DNA of 64,000 bases. Origin: Marinagarivorans cellulosilyticus (GTDB lineage: Bacteria > Pseudomonadota > Gammaproteobacteria > Pseudomonadales > Cellvibrionaceae). How positions within the stretch are numbered: position 1 is the first letter of the stretch; each line of letters begins with the position of its first letter. The notes beneath the pieces are model-generated. The model searched no databases and was not told where the DNA came from. It saw nothing but the letters and a program-made list of their open reading frames with translations. This document shows, piece by piece, positions 36,643-45,143 of this stretch. Both the position numbers and the translations under genes were made by a program. Location of the stretch: NCBI RefSeq assembly GCF_021655555.1, contig NZ_AP023086.1, positions 1-64,000 of the forward strand, written 5' to 3'.

Positions 36643-37902
36643 ATGCGCATTCTTGCTCTATTGGCTGCCCCTATTGTACTGACTGGCTGCCTAGCTACTA
36701 ACCCTGTAACGGGTAATAAGGAAATTGTATTAATGCCGCTTAGCGAGCAAATTGCTACTGGCGAAAAGAGTTACATCCCGTATCAGCAGCAGCAAGGCGG
36801 GCAGTATACCGTTGACCCAGGCTTAACGCGTTATGTGGCTAGCCTCGGCCAAAGCCTCGCCAAGGTGAGCGATCAACCTGAGTTGCCTTATGAATTTGTC
36901 GTCCTTAACGACAGCACGCCAAATGCGTGGGCGCTACCTGGTGGCAAAGTCGCGATTAACCGCGGGCTAATATCAATGCTAGATGACGAAGCCCAGTTGG
37001 CGGCAGTGATCGGGCACGAAATTGTGCACGCAGCAGCGGGGCATTCTGCAGCACAAATGACGCGCCAAACATTTATAGGCATGGGCAGCGTGGCCTTGGG
37101 AGCTGTTGCGCAAAATACCCAATACGGTGATTTGATCATGATGGGCAGCCAATACGGTAGTGGCGCGTTGAATGCGCATTACGGCCGTGATGACGAATTA
37201 GAAGCCGATGAACACGGTATTAAATACATGGAGCGTTTGGGTTACGACCCTAAAGCGGCTGTTGAGTTACAGGAAAAATTCCTTGCTCTAAAAAATGGTA
37301 ACGATGGCGATTTTATGAGCAACCTTTTCGCTAGCCACCCACCTTCTGGCGAGCGGGTAAATCGCAATACTGGTTATGCGGCGGGTAAAACAGGTAAACG
37401 CAACCAAGCCGCTTTTGATGCCGCCACGCGACAATTGCGCAAAGACCAAGTAGCTTACGACTTACAAGCTCAAGCTATTAAATATGCCAATAATAAAGAC
37501 TTAGGCAAAGCGCTGGACATGATCGACCAAGCGATAAAAAAACAACCTAAAGAAGCATTGTTTTTTATTACCAAGGGCCAACTGTTATTGGCGCAAAAAG
37601 ATCCGCAAAATGCCTATCAATTATTTACTCAAGCGGCGCAGAAAAACCCAACCTATTTTTTGCCACAATTAATGGCTGGCATAAGCGCAAAAGAAATTGG
37701 TAATAAAGCGGATGCCAAAAGATACCTTGCCTCAAGCTTACGGCTATTGCCCACTGCACAGGCAAACTACTATTTAGGCGAAATCTCTTTGCAAGAAGGT
37801 GATAAAAGCACCGCCAAAAAATATTTCAACGTTGCCGCATCTGATCAAGGAGACGTAGGCAAAGCCGCCCAAGAACAGTTGGCGCGTTTAGGCGGTGTGT
37901 AA
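36643..37902 (+). CDS. M48-family metalloprotease lipoprotein with TPR tail
   Basis: This is a periplasmic zinc protease likely involved in outer-membrane protein quality control, similar to BepA/LoiP. The signal MRILALLAAPIVLTGC gives a lipoprotein with Cys 16. The zinc site HEIVH is at about residues 124-128 with the third ligand in DELEADEHG near 184. The C-terminal 150 residues form TPR-like repeats (ALDMIDQAIKKQPKEALFF, AYQLFTQAAQKNPTYF). At 419 residues it is a BepA-type domain order, but true orthology is not certain. Confidence 0.87.
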   Translation: MRILALLAAPIVLTGCLATNPVTGNKEIVLMPLSEQIATGEKSYIPYQQQQGGQYTVDPGLTRYVASLGQSLAKVSDQPELPYEFVVLNDSTPNAWALPGGKVAINRGLISMLDDEAQLAAVIGHEIVHAAAGHSAAQMTRQTFIGMGSVALGAVAQNTQYGDLIMMGSQYGSGALNAHYGRDDELEADEHGIKYMERLGYDPKAAVELQEKFLALKNGNDGDFMSNLFASHPPSGERVNRNTGYAAGKTGKRNQAAFDAATRQLRKDQVAYDLQAQAIKYANNKDLGKALDMIDQAIKKQPKEALFFITKGQLLLAQKDPQNAYQLFTQAAQKNPTYFLPQLMAGISAKEIGNKADAKRYLASSLRLLPTAQANYYLGEISLQEGDKSTAKKYFNVAASDQGDVGKAAQEQLARLGGV

Positions 37903-37917
37903 CCACTAAAACCAAGC

Positions 37918-37941
37918 AATAAGGGGCCGCGGCCCCTTATT
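37918..37941. terminator. Bidirectional palindromic terminator
   Basis: A perfect 24-bp palindrome (AATAAGGGGCC then GC then GGCCCCTTATT, read through its centre) sits between the convergent genes ending at 37902 and 37948. The GC-rich stem with A/T flanks should stop transcription from both sides. Confidence 0.7.
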
Positions 37942-37947
37942 GGCTAG

Positions 37948-38310
37948 TCAGTGCTTTTCGTACAAGGCAAGCGAAGGCTGTAATTCTTCAATCCACTGCG
38001 CAACGGTTTGTTTGACTTGTTGCTGTTGCTGCGGAGTTTTTGCGGCTTGCAGCGCGATAGTTTCTCCGGTACTTAAACAATACAGTGCCAAATCGGCAGC
38101 TTCTAACGATTGCTGTGCAGAAGAAGCATAGGGTGCACAAGCCTCTTGTAGTGCATCGAGTGCAAATTCAGTGGGTGTCTTTAGAGTGTCTTTTGCATGC
38201 ACCGTTGCGCTAATAGGGAATAAGCCGAGCGGTGCGGCTAAAAGCAATGTCGCTACGGTTCCGTGAAGACATTGGGGTAATGTATATAAGTGGGTGGCTA
38301 TTTGCTTCAT
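37948..38310 (-). CDS. Hypothetical exported protein, 120 residues
   Basis: The family is unrecognised. The N-terminus MKQIATHLYTLPQCLHGTVA plus LLLAAPLGLFPISATVHA suggests a signal peptide cleaved after VHA near residue 39. The mature part is short, helical and Gln/Ala-rich with two cysteines (LQEACAPYASS, LALYCLS). It is convergent with the M48 protease and divergent from the HopJ-like gene. Confidence 0.6.
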   Translation of the reverse strand: MKQIATHLYTLPQCLHGTVATLLLAAPLGLFPISATVHAKDTLKTPTEFALDALQEACAPYASSAQQSLEAADLALYCLSTGETIALQAAKTPQQQQQVKQTVAQWIEELQPSLALYEKH

Positions 38311-38496
38311 GGTAGTCCTTTGTCCTTGTTTTTCTGTCCAAACAACTCTAATTGAGCGTGCATATATTAAGCAATGATTGGAATCGTAGGGCTGTCACAA
38401 AAAATACCTTAATGAGTGCTTAAAACCTTCTTTCACAAATAATTAATATAACTGGCGCTGTTTTGTCACACAGGTGTCACAATTTATGGGGTTTAT

Positions 38497-38841
38497 ATGA
38501 CTATTGAAAATTTATTAACGCAAATTAAACAAGCACCAGACACGGTGACCTTTCAACAAACAATGGCTGCCGTTGAGCAGTATTACAGCTACACGCCAAC
38601 AGCGTTTACCAATGGCGATGTGGTTAATGCAGCGGGTAGCAATGAGGGCTCGTGTAAACTTTTTTCCTTTGCCCAGCTTCAACAATTAACGCAAGCGCAA
38701 ACGCTGGCCTGTTTTGGTGATTATTATCGAAAAGATGTTTTAGACAACCCCGAAGGTAGCGACCATGCGAATATTAGGAATTTTATGGTATCGGGTTGGG
38801 GGGGGATTTCTTTTGAGGCGCCAGCACTTCGTGAAAAATAG
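38497..38841 (+). CDS. HopJ-type III effector family protein (name only)
   Basis: This 114-residue protein matches the HopJ family: DTVTFQQTMAAVEQYYSYTP, FTNGDVVNAAGSNEGSCKLF and NIRNFMVSGWGGISFE. Despite the family name, such proteins occur widely in bacteria without a type III secretion system, and no secretion genes are in this window. The cellular role is unknown. Confidence 0.85.
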   Translation: MTIENLLTQIKQAPDTVTFQQTMAAVEQYYSYTPTAFTNGDVVNAAGSNEGSCKLFSFAQLQQLTQAQTLACFGDYYRKDVLDNPEGSDHANIRNFMVSGWGGISFEAPALREK

Positions 38842-38867
38842 GCTTGTGCTTACTACCAGGAAAAAAG

Positions 38868-39731
38868 ATGAACAAAATAGCGCAAATCGCTGTGGCATGG
38901 CTGGTAGCTGCGATAACAGCAGCTTGTTGTGGTTGTAAAAGCCTTGATGCGAAAAATGTAGCAGCTATGAGTAATAAAGCGACTACTGTGGCAAAGCGTA
39001 TGTTATCGCCAGAAGCTAAGCCGCAAGATATATTGCTTGTACTCGCGCACCCTGACGATGAAACTTGGTTAAGTGGCACTTTGGCACGCCTAGCGCAATT
39101 GCACAGGATTAATGTGGTTTATGTAAGCTCTGGTGATGCCGGTTCAGACCGTTCTGGTCGAGAACTGTCGGGTCAAACGCTTGCGCAAGAGCGTGAAGCA
39201 GAAGTTACTGCGGCATTAAAAGTATTGTCGATTAAGGCGGCTCCTATTTTTTGGCGTTTTCCAGATACTCAGCTTGTTAGCAATAGCAGCGCTATTACCA
39301 ATAAATTAGTTACAACATTAAACACACAGAACCCGCAGTTAGTGATTAGTTTTGGCAGCGATGGTGTTACTGGGCATCCAGATCATACAGCAGTAGCTAC
39401 TATTACGGCCGATGCCTTTTCTCGCTGGCAGCAAAGCCAACCAATAGTAAAAAATAATCTGCGTGCTCAATTATGGCAAGTGGCTGTTTCAAAAGCCCGT
39501 GCCGAGCAAGCGAGCAATGTTGCCGCAGCCATGAAGCAGCCGTTTCGTATTGCACAACCAATCGATAATGAGCGTATAGACGTTCAGGTTGATGTTAGCG
39601 CCCACCAGCAGCAGCGCCGTGCGGCTTTTGCACAGCATAAAACGCAATTCCCGCCATCTATGCAAATGTTGTGGAATGCGTTTTTATTGGTTGATAACTA
39701 TGAAGAATTTCACGTAGTGGTGCCTGATTAA
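38868..39731 (+). CDS. PIG-L (LmbE) family deacetylase, exported
   Basis: This is a zinc-dependent deacetylase of N-acetylglucosaminyl-type substrates. After an export signal with a Cys-rich end (MNKIAQIAVAWLVAAITAAC), it shows the family motif LVLAHPDDETWLSGTL near residue 60 and the second metal/active-site region GSDGVTGHPDHTAVATI near 165. The start at 38868 has AGGAAAA upstream; a longer frame from 38844 lacks a ribosome site. The possible lipobox suggests membrane anchoring. The 3' end overlaps the convergent permease by four bases. Confidence 0.85.
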   Translation: MNKIAQIAVAWLVAAITAACCGCKSLDAKNVAAMSNKATTVAKRMLSPEAKPQDILLVLAHPDDETWLSGTLARLAQLHRINVVYVSSGDAGSDRSGRELSGQTLAQEREAEVTAALKVLSIKAAPIFWRFPDTQLVSNSSAITNKLVTTLNTQNPQLVISFGSDGVTGHPDHTAVATITADAFSRWQQSQPIVKNNLRAQLWQVAVSKARAEQASNVAAAMKQPFRIAQPIDNERIDVQVDVSAHQQQRRAAFAQHKTQFPPSMQMLWNAFLLVDNYEEFHVVVPD

Positions 39732-40822
39732 ACCGCATTAAGTAACAAAGCAAAAAGCACAACCTGTGGCAAAACTAGCAAAGGTAAAAATAGCGCAATT
39801 TTCCATGATCGCGTTGTGCTTTTAATCACCATTATTTCTGTGTAATCGGTAGCGACACCGGCCATTAAAAAAGCAAAGCTATTACCCGGTGCGTTTGCGC
39901 GATTAAAAATATCTGCAGCGATGGGGGTCGAGCCTTCCGAGCAAACTTCTATTACCGTTGCGGCAATTAAGGTGATGGCTAAGCCTAATAGTGTTGGGCC
40001 AAAATAGCTGCTAAAGATGTCTTCTGGCACGAAGGTTCGAATAGCGGCCGCTAATAAAACACCAACGAGCAACCAACGAATTACCATGCGCGATTCTTTA
40101 ACCCCGTTCCAAAAGAAGTTGAGCGTACCTTTTAATGTCGGGTTAAATTTTTTGGCCGATGCTCTAAAGGCTGGCCATAAGACAAAATCGGCAGGTAAAT
40201 CTTGGGTATTTGGGTTGCTTGGCAGCCAGCCTTTAGATACACATTGATCAAATAACCAACCGGCAACGACGGCAATAATCAGTGATAAAACAATAAATAT
40301 CAGCGTCCATTGCAGGCCGATTAATGCCACCATAATCAGTGTAAGCGAAAATGAATTCCAAGGGCTGGCAATTAAAAAAGCCATCACTTGGCCCAAGCTA
40401 GCACCGCGCTCGTACAGTTTGGCCCCTACCATCAAAATGCCATGGCTGCATAAATCTAATAGCACGCCTGCGGCAGTGGCCCGCAGTAAACCGTTAAAGC
40501 CAGCATTTGTACCCATAATGGCCATAACCCATTCGCGTGGTACTTTTGCTAGCACTGCAACCATCAATACGCCAAAAGCAATGCCCCATGCCATTGTGTT
40601 AAGCAATTCAAAAACACTGTGCGCGGCATGGTGTAGCCAGGTAACCGGTAAATTAAAAAAGCTAGCAAGGTACAAGGTTAATACCAACGATAAAGAACCC
40701 CACAACAAATAATCTCGCGGGGCTTTTGTATCGCAGCAAGAGCTTTGTACTGGCGCGGGGCTGCCGCAGCAGCCGCTGGTTGGTGGTTTTTTCTCGGGTG
40801 GCGTATTAGAGCAACAGGACAT
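39728..40822 (-). CDS. Cys-rich permease of the SO_0444 (Cu/Zn efflux)/ArsP type
   Basis: This inner-membrane permease has an N-terminal soluble tail containing three Cys-Cys pairs (MSCCSN, SGCCGSP, SSCCDTK; residues 3-30), a likely metal-binding segment. It is followed by eight or so helices of the YraQ/ArsP permease family (LLDLCSHGILMVGAKLYERG, IASPWNSFSLTLI, VIEVCSEGSTPIAADIFN). The related SO_0444 group is annotated as Cu/Zn efflux. Actual substrate is inferred, not shown. Confidence 0.8.
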   Translation of the reverse strand: MSCCSNTPPEKKPPTSGCCGSPAPVQSSCCDTKAPRDYLLWGSLSLVLTLYLASFFNLPVTWLHHAAHSVFELLNTMAWGIAFGVLMVAVLAKVPREWVMAIMGTNAGFNGLLRATAAGVLLDLCSHGILMVGAKLYERGASLGQVMAFLIASPWNSFSLTLIMVALIGLQWTLIFIVLSLIIAVVAGWLFDQCVSKGWLPSNPNTQDLPADFVLWPAFRASAKKFNPTLKGTLNFFWNGVKESRMVIRWLLVGVLLAAAIRTFVPEDIFSSYFGPTLLGLAITLIAATVIEVCSEGSTPIAADIFNRANAPGNSFAFLMAGVATDYTEIMVIKSTTRSWKIALFLPLLVLPQVVLFALLLNAV

Positions 40823-40843
40823 TTAGCCTCGCTTAAGCCTTTA

Positions 40844-42193
40844 TTAAACAGGTTGTCGCATAGTCACAAATTCTTCTGCGGCGGTTGGGTGAATGCCAAC
40901 TGTTGCATCAAATACCGCTTTTGTTGCGCCAGCTTTTATGGCGATAGCCAAGCCTTGCATAATCTCACCGGCATCCGGCCCCACCATATGAGCGCCTAAT
41001 ATTTTATCGCTGTCACCGTCGACTAACAGCTTCATTAAAGTACGCTCGTCTGAGCCGCTAAGGGTGTGTTTAAGCGCGCGAAATTCACTGCGGTATTTTT
41101 GCACATTGGGGTATTTTTCACGGGCTTGTTCTTCTGTCATACCGACGGTGCCAATATTGGGTTGGCAAAAAACAGCCGTAGCAATGTTGTTGTAGTCAAT
41201 TTCACACGGTTGCTGATTGTAATAATGTTTGGCTAGTGTCATGCCTTCTTCTAGCGCGACCGGCGTTAACTCCATACCACCAGTAACATCACCCACGGCG
41301 AGTATGCTGGGTATGGACGTTTGGAATTTATCGTTAACGGCAATGTGCCCGCTTTTGGCTAAATTTAGCGTGATGCCATCAGCGAATAAATTATTCAAAT
41401 GCGGTTTGCGGCCAGTGGCATAAAGTACTGCATCGGTAATAAGGGTATTACCATTGTTAAGTGTTACAGCTAAGCGCCCATCGCTTTGTTTTTGTATGGC
41501 AGTAACATCTGTATTAAATTGCAGATCAACCCCTTGCTTGGCAATTTCTTGTGCGGCAAATTCACGCACTTCTTGATCGAACCCGCGCAAAAATAAATCG
41601 CCGCGGTAAAGCTGGTGAACATTAGCGCCTAAGCCGTTAAAAATGCCTGCAAACTCGACGGCAATATAACCACCACCCACAACCACAATATCGTTAGGGA
41701 AGGTGGCTAAATCAAAAATTTCGTTAGAGGAAACCACATGTTCGCGGCCGGGTAAGTCTGGCACAAAAGGCCAGCCGCCCACAGCGATAAGAATGCGCTC
41801 GCACGAGTAGCTTTTGCCGTTAACCTCAACGGTGTGATCATCAATAATTTTACCGCGTCCTTCTATGAGGGTGACATTGGCTGACCCTAAAATACTTTCG
41901 TAAATGCCGTTAAGCCGTTTGATCTCGTCTTTTTTGTTATCGCGTAGGGTGGCCCAATCGAAGCTTGGTGGTTGTGTGGACCAACCAAAACCTTTTGCGT
42001 TTTTAACTTGTTTAGAATATTCCGCCGCATACACATACAATTTTTTGGGTACACAACCGACATTCACACAGGTTCCGCCCATGTATTTATCTTCGCAAAT
42101 GGCAACTTTGGCTCCGTAGCTTGCTGACATGCGTGCTGCCCGAACGCCGCCCGAGCCAGCACCAATTACGAATAAGTCGTAGTCATAAGTCAT
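40844..42193 (-). CDS. gor: Glutathione-disulfide reductase
   Basis: This NADPH-dependent flavoenzyme keeps glutathione reduced. The 449 residues show the FAD motif FVIGAGSGGVRAARMSA, the redox disulfide GGTCVNVGCVPKKL near residue 42-47, the NAD(P)H motif VVVGGGYIAVEFAGIFNGLG, and the C-terminal catalytic GIHPTAAEEFVTMR. It is preceded by AAGGA and lies next to a peroxiredoxin gene on the same strand, fitting an oxidative-stress role. Confidence 0.95.
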   Translation of the reverse strand: MTYDYDLFVIGAGSGGVRAARMSASYGAKVAICEDKYMGGTCVNVGCVPKKLYVYAAEYSKQVKNAKGFGWSTQPPSFDWATLRDNKKDEIKRLNGIYESILGSANVTLIEGRGKIIDDHTVEVNGKSYSCERILIAVGGWPFVPDLPGREHVVSSNEIFDLATFPNDIVVVGGGYIAVEFAGIFNGLGANVHQLYRGDLFLRGFDQEVREFAAQEIAKQGVDLQFNTDVTAIQKQSDGRLAVTLNNGNTLITDAVLYATGRKPHLNNLFADGITLNLAKSGHIAVNDKFQTSIPSILAVGDVTGGMELTPVALEEGMTLAKHYYNQQPCEIDYNNIATAVFCQPNIGTVGMTEEQAREKYPNVQKYRSEFRALKHTLSGSDERTLMKLLVDGDSDKILGAHMVGPDAGEIMQGLAIAIKAGATKAVFDATVGIHPTAAEEFVTMRQPV

Positions 42194-42245
42194 ATGGGGT
42201 CCTTAAAATTTTGCTTTGAGTGTATGAATTTGAGTGTATGAGAAA

Positions 42246-42266
42246 AGGGGCTAATACGAAGCCCCT
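42246..42266 (-). terminator. Terminator after the peroxiredoxin gene
   Basis: AGGGGCT and AGCCCCT form a 7-bp stem around a 7-base loop. On the minus strand it is followed by TTTTCT, suiting termination downstream of the gene ending at 42288. Confidence 0.7.
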
Positions 42267-42287
42267 CGTAGCGCAGCGGTTAATATA

Positions 42288-42809
42288 TTAAGCCTTTTTT
42301 AGGTAGCCTAGCATGGTATCCACATCGCTGACTTCAAAAGGGTCGTCTGGGCAGTTATCCATCAAGCCGGGTTCGATGAACTGGGCGCGAACCTCGCCAT
42401 CCACAACATGCATGCTGTAGCGCCAAGAGCGATCGCCGAAACCTAAGTTTTCTTTTTTAACCAGCATACCCATACCACGTGTGAAGTCGCCGTTGCCGTC
42501 GGGTAGCATTTTAATGTTTTCTACACCGAGGTTTTTGCTCCATTGGAACATGGTGAAGGCATCGTTCACGCTTAAACAATAGACTTCATCAACCCCTAGC
42601 GCTTTTAGCTCGTCGTATTTGGCTTCGTAGCCTGGTAAATGGGTGCTTGAGCAGGTAGGTGTAAAGGCGCCAGGTAGTGCAACAATAATGATGCTTTTGT
42701 TAGCAAAGATATCGGCGGTGGTTACGTCCTGCCAGCGAAAGGGGTTTTCGTGTTGAATGCTAGCATCGCGAACGCGGGTTTTAAAAGTAACGTTAGGGAC
42801 ATTTTTCAT
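42288..42809 (-). CDS. Peroxiredoxin of the Prx5 type
   Basis: This thiol peroxidase probably uses glutathione or glutaredoxin as reductant. The 173 residues contain the peroxidatic motif LPGAFTPTCSSTHLPGY with Cys near residue 52 and the Prx5 features VNDAFTMFQWSKNLGV and MLPDGNGDFTRGMGML. Its neighbour is glutathione reductase. It carries no fused glutaredoxin domain. Confidence 0.92.
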   Translation of the reverse strand: MKNVPNVTFKTRVRDASIQHENPFRWQDVTTADIFANKSIIIVALPGAFTPTCSSTHLPGYEAKYDELKALGVDEVYCLSVNDAFTMFQWSKNLGVENIKMLPDGNGDFTRGMGMLVKKENLGFGDRSWRYSMHVVDGEVRAQFIEPGLMDNCPDDPFEVSDVDTMLGYLKKA

Positions 42810-43176
42810 GGTTTGGCCTCTGGGTTGTTTATTAACTTGTAGGTTTAGAATAGGCGCTTTTTTTGTATAGGTAAAATCAATTAATAATATGGGGTTGATA
42901 GTATTTTTGATGTTTTAGGGGCGCAGTTAGCGTTTACCGCTTGCGCAATGCAAAAAAAGAACACACATAGGCCCCACGCTTAATGCTTTATAAACGTTGG
43001 GAGCAATGGGGCTTTGTGCCATTGCATCGTGTTTTTATGCTGCAACCTAGCGCTTTGTCACAGTATGCGCTGTGCATGGTTCACTTTAACGGGGCATGTT
43101 AAGCGTTAGAATATAAGGTCAAAACCTCTTCGCAGCAGTGCGAAGCCAAGACAACAATAATGAATGCAGGCCCATT
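42810..43176. other. Intergenic region, 367 bp
   Basis: No gene is seen. It is the divergent upstream region of the peroxiredoxin (minus) and the cytochrome/malectin lipoprotein (plus). It includes a GC-rich potential hairpin around 42973-43013 (GGCCCCA with TGGGGC far apart). I could not match it to a known riboswitch. Confidence 0.35.
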
Positions 43177-44943
43177 ATGCGTAAAACCCTCCCGATAATC
43201 GCCGCCGCTGTACTCAGCGCTGCGTGTACAGGCACTACAACACCGCCAGGCGCATCTGCTGGCACTGATAGTAGTGTTGCGTTTTCGAGTGAAACCCCAA
43301 GCTCCAGCAGCGCAATGTCGTCAAGCTCGCTTGCAATGTCGAGCGCTTCTTCAAGCGCCGTGGTTTTGCCAAGCTCATCGAGTGAAATGAGTAGCTCTTC
43401 TGTTGCGGCTTCTAGCGAAGCCAACAACTGTGATGCACTTATCGAGGAAGGTGCACGTAATTACACCGGTGGTTCGCCGCTTAACTGCACAATCTGTCAT
43501 GGTTCGCCAAGCGGTACTGCTACTGATGGCAATACGCCCATCAATATTATCGATGCGCCATATGAACATAAAAAAGATGGTCACAGCGAAGCAGAACTCG
43601 ATGTGTTTATTGCGAAGTATATGAGTGCCTATTTGCTGGGGGCAAACTCGGTTCCACAGGAATCGGAAGCTGTTGCAGCTTATTTGTATGATGCAGCAGG
43701 TTGGGATTGGTGTGCTGATAACACGGAGTCTTCAAGCTCTTCATCCGTCGCGGTCAGCTCATCGTCTGCCCCGACAAATGATAATGCCAAGGTAGTGTAT
43801 GCCATTAACGTAGGTGGTACAGCTGCGGCCACTTTCGATGGTGTAACTTATGAACCTGCGGGTCCATTAAGCCCACAAGTGGCTGGCGCAACCAACGGCA
43901 CTAACACTGTTACCGCAAATATTAACGGTACAGATGAAGATGCCCTTTTCCAATCGCAGCGCTATGGTAACTTCACCTTTGAATTACCTGTAACAGCGAG
44001 CGAATACAACATTACCTTATACTTTGCAGAAGAGTATGCAGAAGCGGCTGGAACCCGCTTGATGTCTGCAGTTGCAGAAAACAAAACAATAATGAATAAC
44101 GTGGACTTATTTGATACCCATGGCCGCTTACAGGCGATTACTTACTCGCTTAATGATGTAGGAGTGACTGACGGCAACCTAACCATTGAATTCACTGCTT
44201 CAGCAAACCTTGCTACGTTAAGTGGTATTTTGGTGACCAGTGTTGATGGCGCTAAAGGCGAAATTGTCGTTCCACCTAACCCTTGTGACGGTACCGATAA
44301 CTTCGTTTGCTTGGACTTTGAAGATGTTCAGCAAGGTGATATTCCCAGTGGCTGGAGCTACGATGGGGTGTCGCCAGTAGTAGATACTGCTAAAGCCCGC
44401 AGCGGTTCAAAAGCGCTTAAAGCGCAGGGGATGGATTACGGCAGCTCTGGTTATATCACTTATCCCGGTATTCCAAGTAAGCATTGGGGCCGTATGTATT
44501 ACCAAATGGGTGCGGATTTACAAACTACCAACTATTTGCACATTACATTGGTTGAGCTATTGCCTCTAACCTCCGGCCATGCGGCTCGCGTTGTTGATAC
44601 TAACTTAGCTAATAACGATCTATCCGCAATGAAATATATCCTCAATGTCGATGCTAATGGTAATGAAGGCGGGCTTGAATCCCCAACTAAATTTAGCTAC
44701 TACGACGCGGTAGATAAGTGGGTTTGTGTAGAGTGGATGGTTGATCCAGATACCCAAAAAGGTGCTTTATGGGCTGACGGTGAGTTGGCCTACAACGACG
44801 TATTGAGGCATCCAAGCCCCAATCAAATACCTTCAGGCAGCTTCGACCAGATCCGCATCGGTATGCGTACTTATAAAGGTGCTAGGAATACAGTTTGGAT
44901 TGATGATGTTGTAGTTGGTCCCACTCGTATCGGTTGTGACTAA
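43177..44943 (+). CDS. Polyserine-linked cytochrome c / malectin-like lipoprotein (copy 1)
   Basis: This exported lipoprotein (MRKTLPIIAAAVLSAAC, Cys 17) has an unusual domain order: serine-rich linker (about 25-85), a small c-type cytochrome domain with CTICH at residues 104-108 and a likely axial Met in KYMSAYL (149), a second serine linker (about 185-200), a malectin-like carbohydrate-binding domain (VVYAINVGGTAAATF, about 205-365), and a C-terminal domain of about 215 residues (CDGTDNFVCLDFEDV onward) I do not recognise, perhaps a beta-sandwich. The start at 43177 follows GCAGG. Polyserine linkers are typical of Cellvibrionaceae polysaccharide-degrading proteins. Surface electron transfer coupled to carbohydrate binding is an inference. 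Confidence 0.8.
   Translation: MRKTLPIIAAAVLSAACTGTTTPPGASAGTDSSVAFSSETPSSSSAMSSSSLAMSSASSSAVVLPSSSSEMSSSSVAASSEANNCDALIEEGARNYTGGSPLNCTICHGSPSGTATDGNTPINIIDAPYEHKKDGHSEAELDVFIAKYMSAYLLGANSVPQESEAVAAYLYDAAGWDWCADNTESSSSSSVAVSSSSAPTNDNAKVVYAINVGGTAAATFDGVTYEPAGPLSPQVAGATNGTNTVTANINGTDEDALFQSQRYGNFTFELPVTASEYNITLYFAEEYAEAAGTRLMSAVAENKTIMNNVDLFDTHGRLQAITYSLNDVGVTDGNLTIEFTASANLATLSGILVTSVDGAKGEIVVPPNPCDGTDNFVCLDFEDVQQGDIPSGWSYDGVSPVVDTAKARSGSKALKAQGMDYGSSGYITYPGIPSKHWGRMYYQMGADLQTTNYLHITLVELLPLTSGHAARVVDTNLANNDLSAMKYILNVDANGNEGGLESPTKFSYYDAVDKWVCVEWMVDPDTQKGALWADGELAYNDVLRHPSPNQIPSGSFDQIRIGMRTYKGARNTVWIDDVVVGPTRIGCD
43354..44862 (+). repeat. Direct repeat A, copy 1 (1,509 bp)
   Basis: It aligns without gaps to 48516-50024 at a constant offset of 5,162 bp. 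By eye there are about 19 substitutions, 11 of them packed in about 45 bp around the CxxCH codons and only about five in the final 1,360 bp. Confidence 0.92.
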
Positions 44944-44990
44944 AAGATTCCTGCTGGACTAACCTAGGTTAGTCTAAGCTTGGAAAACCA

Positions 44991-45017
44991 AAAAGAGCCC
45001 TTAGGGCTCTTTTTTTT
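44991..45017 (+). terminator. Terminator after cytochrome/malectin copy 1
   Basis: AGAGCCC, TTA loop, GGGCTCT and eight T residues. The same AGAGCC/GGCTCT design recurs after copy 2, after the third remnant and next to the methyltransferase gene. Confidence 0.9.
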
Positions 45018-45143
45018 GGATTATTACATTTACGCCACTGGCGCTATTTCTACGATAATATTAGCGAAGATGCACGTAAACCTATAGCGATAGCAGCCTT
45101 TCTTTTTATCGCGCCTGTCCCAGTTTATTAAATTAGATTGAGC

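Noticed and set aside
38497..38841. Type III secretion effector
   Set aside because: HopJ family membership is a name only; no secretion machinery or chaperone gene is nearby and the family is widespread in non-pathogens.
42970..43060. Possible riboswitch before the cytochrome/malectin gene
   Set aside because: I could not match the conserved bases of any known class, and pairing is not consistent.
43119..43427. 102-codon minus-strand frame over the serine linker
   Set aside because: Antisense of the Ser-rich segment; low-complexity composition explains the open frame.
43260..43440. Short repeated AGCTC/TCG units resembling a tandem array
   Set aside because: They are serine codons of the polyserine linker, not a CRISPR or a non-coding satellite.
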